Of a DNA stretch of 10,558 bases, positions 10,319 through 10,558 are shown piece after piece. The translations under genes and the position numbers were made by a program. Position 1 is the stretch's first letter. Each line of letters begins with the position of its first letter. Source of the DNA: Acanthamoeba lenticulata (taxonomy: Eukaryota; Discosea; Longamoebia; Acanthamoebidae); NCBI GenBank assembly GCA_002179805.1, contig NAVB01001036.1, forward strand, positions 1 to 10,558, read 5' to 3'. Below the pieces are notes generated by a model. It searched no databases and was not told the origin of the DNA. It saw only the letters and a program-made list of their open reading frames with translations.

Positions 10319-10319
10319 T

Positions 10320-10391
10320 GGCCAGTGTGGGGATCGAACACACGACCTTGGCGTTATTAGCACCACGCTCTACCAACTAAGCTAACCGGCC
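10320..10391 (-). tRNA. tRNA-Ile (anticodon AAT)
   Basis: The minus strand gives a 72-base cloverleaf without an intron. The acceptor stem GGCCGGT/ACTGGCC pairs throughout with one G-U. The D arm is GCTT/GAGC around AGTTGGTA. The anticodon stem is TGGTG/CGCCA with loop CTAATAA, giving anticodon AAT (inosine-modified IAU in eukaryotes, reading AUU, AUC and AUA). The T arm is GTGTG, loop TTCGATC, then CCCAC. One T-stem position is a U-C mismatch (10340 with 10330). The A box (TAGCTTAGTTGG) and B box (GTTCGATCC) are intact, and a T7 terminator follows. CCA is not encoded, as expected in eukaryotes. It is likely functional despite the mismatch. Confidence 0.93.
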
Positions 10392-10558
10392 GTTTATTTC
10401 CGGCCACAGACATCAAACATCATGTATTTACCAAAATTTGAAATTGACTACTTTTTAATCTAAAAGATAAATAATATTATTATTTATATTTGATATTATG
10501 TTATTTAATCAATTTTGAATTTATAAATTTAATTTTAGTAATTATTTTTGTTTTAAAA
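10392..10558. other. AT-rich right flank, nothing recognised
   Basis: This is strongly A/T-rich sequence upstream of the tRNA gene (on its minus strand). No open frame with protein character, repeat unit or RNA structure is visible. It may hold the tRNA's 5' flanking region only. Confidence 0.6.

Overview
The window is intron-dense eukaryotic DNA. Exons are GC-rich with strongly G/C-ending codons. Introns are short (49 to 157 bases, GT..AG) and, like the intergenic stretches, often AT- or T-rich. This style, plus the gene content, fits a free-living amoebozoan of the Acanthamoeba/Balamuthia type. That placement is an inference from style and homology; no species was identified. Gene models were built by hand: exons were joined only where GT..AG borders kept the frame and the joined protein matched a known family.

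Layout, left to right. (1) 97-716 (+): the 3' three exons of a NAPE-PLD-like metallo-beta-lactamase-fold phospholipase, with its 5' part outside the window. (2) 970-1431 (+): a two-exon gene for a small secreted, His-rich protein of unknown function. (3) 1432-1869: the spacer between two convergent genes, with one weak small-ORF candidate. (4) 5113-1870 (-): a complete 13-exon, 703-aa polynucleotide kinase/3'-phosphatase (PNKP). It has an FHA domain, a Ser-rich and basic linker, a textbook PBZ (poly(ADP-ribose)-binding) zinc finger, a HAD 3'-phosphatase and a P-loop 5'-kinase. (5) 5114-5276: a 163-base divergent promoter containing a perfect TGACGTCA palindrome. (6) 5277-7838 (+): a six-exon class III PLP aminotransferase (694 aa) with a C-terminal extension of about 250 aa of unknown function. 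(7) 8104-10136 (+): an eight-exon, 524-aa MFS transporter of the TetA/HIAT1-like type with a charged N-terminal tail of about 100 aa. (8) 10320-10391 (-): tRNA-Ile(AAT) followed by a T7 Pol III terminator, in an AT-rich flank.

The genes do not form an obvious pathway, which is normal for a eukaryotic locus. The only evident regulatory coupling is the head-to-head PNKP/aminotransferase pair. The most notable point is the PNKP architecture. In animals FHA and PBZ occur together in APLF, while PNKP has an FHA but no PBZ. Here one polypeptide appears to carry phospho-scaffold binding, PAR binding and both DNA-end-healing activities.
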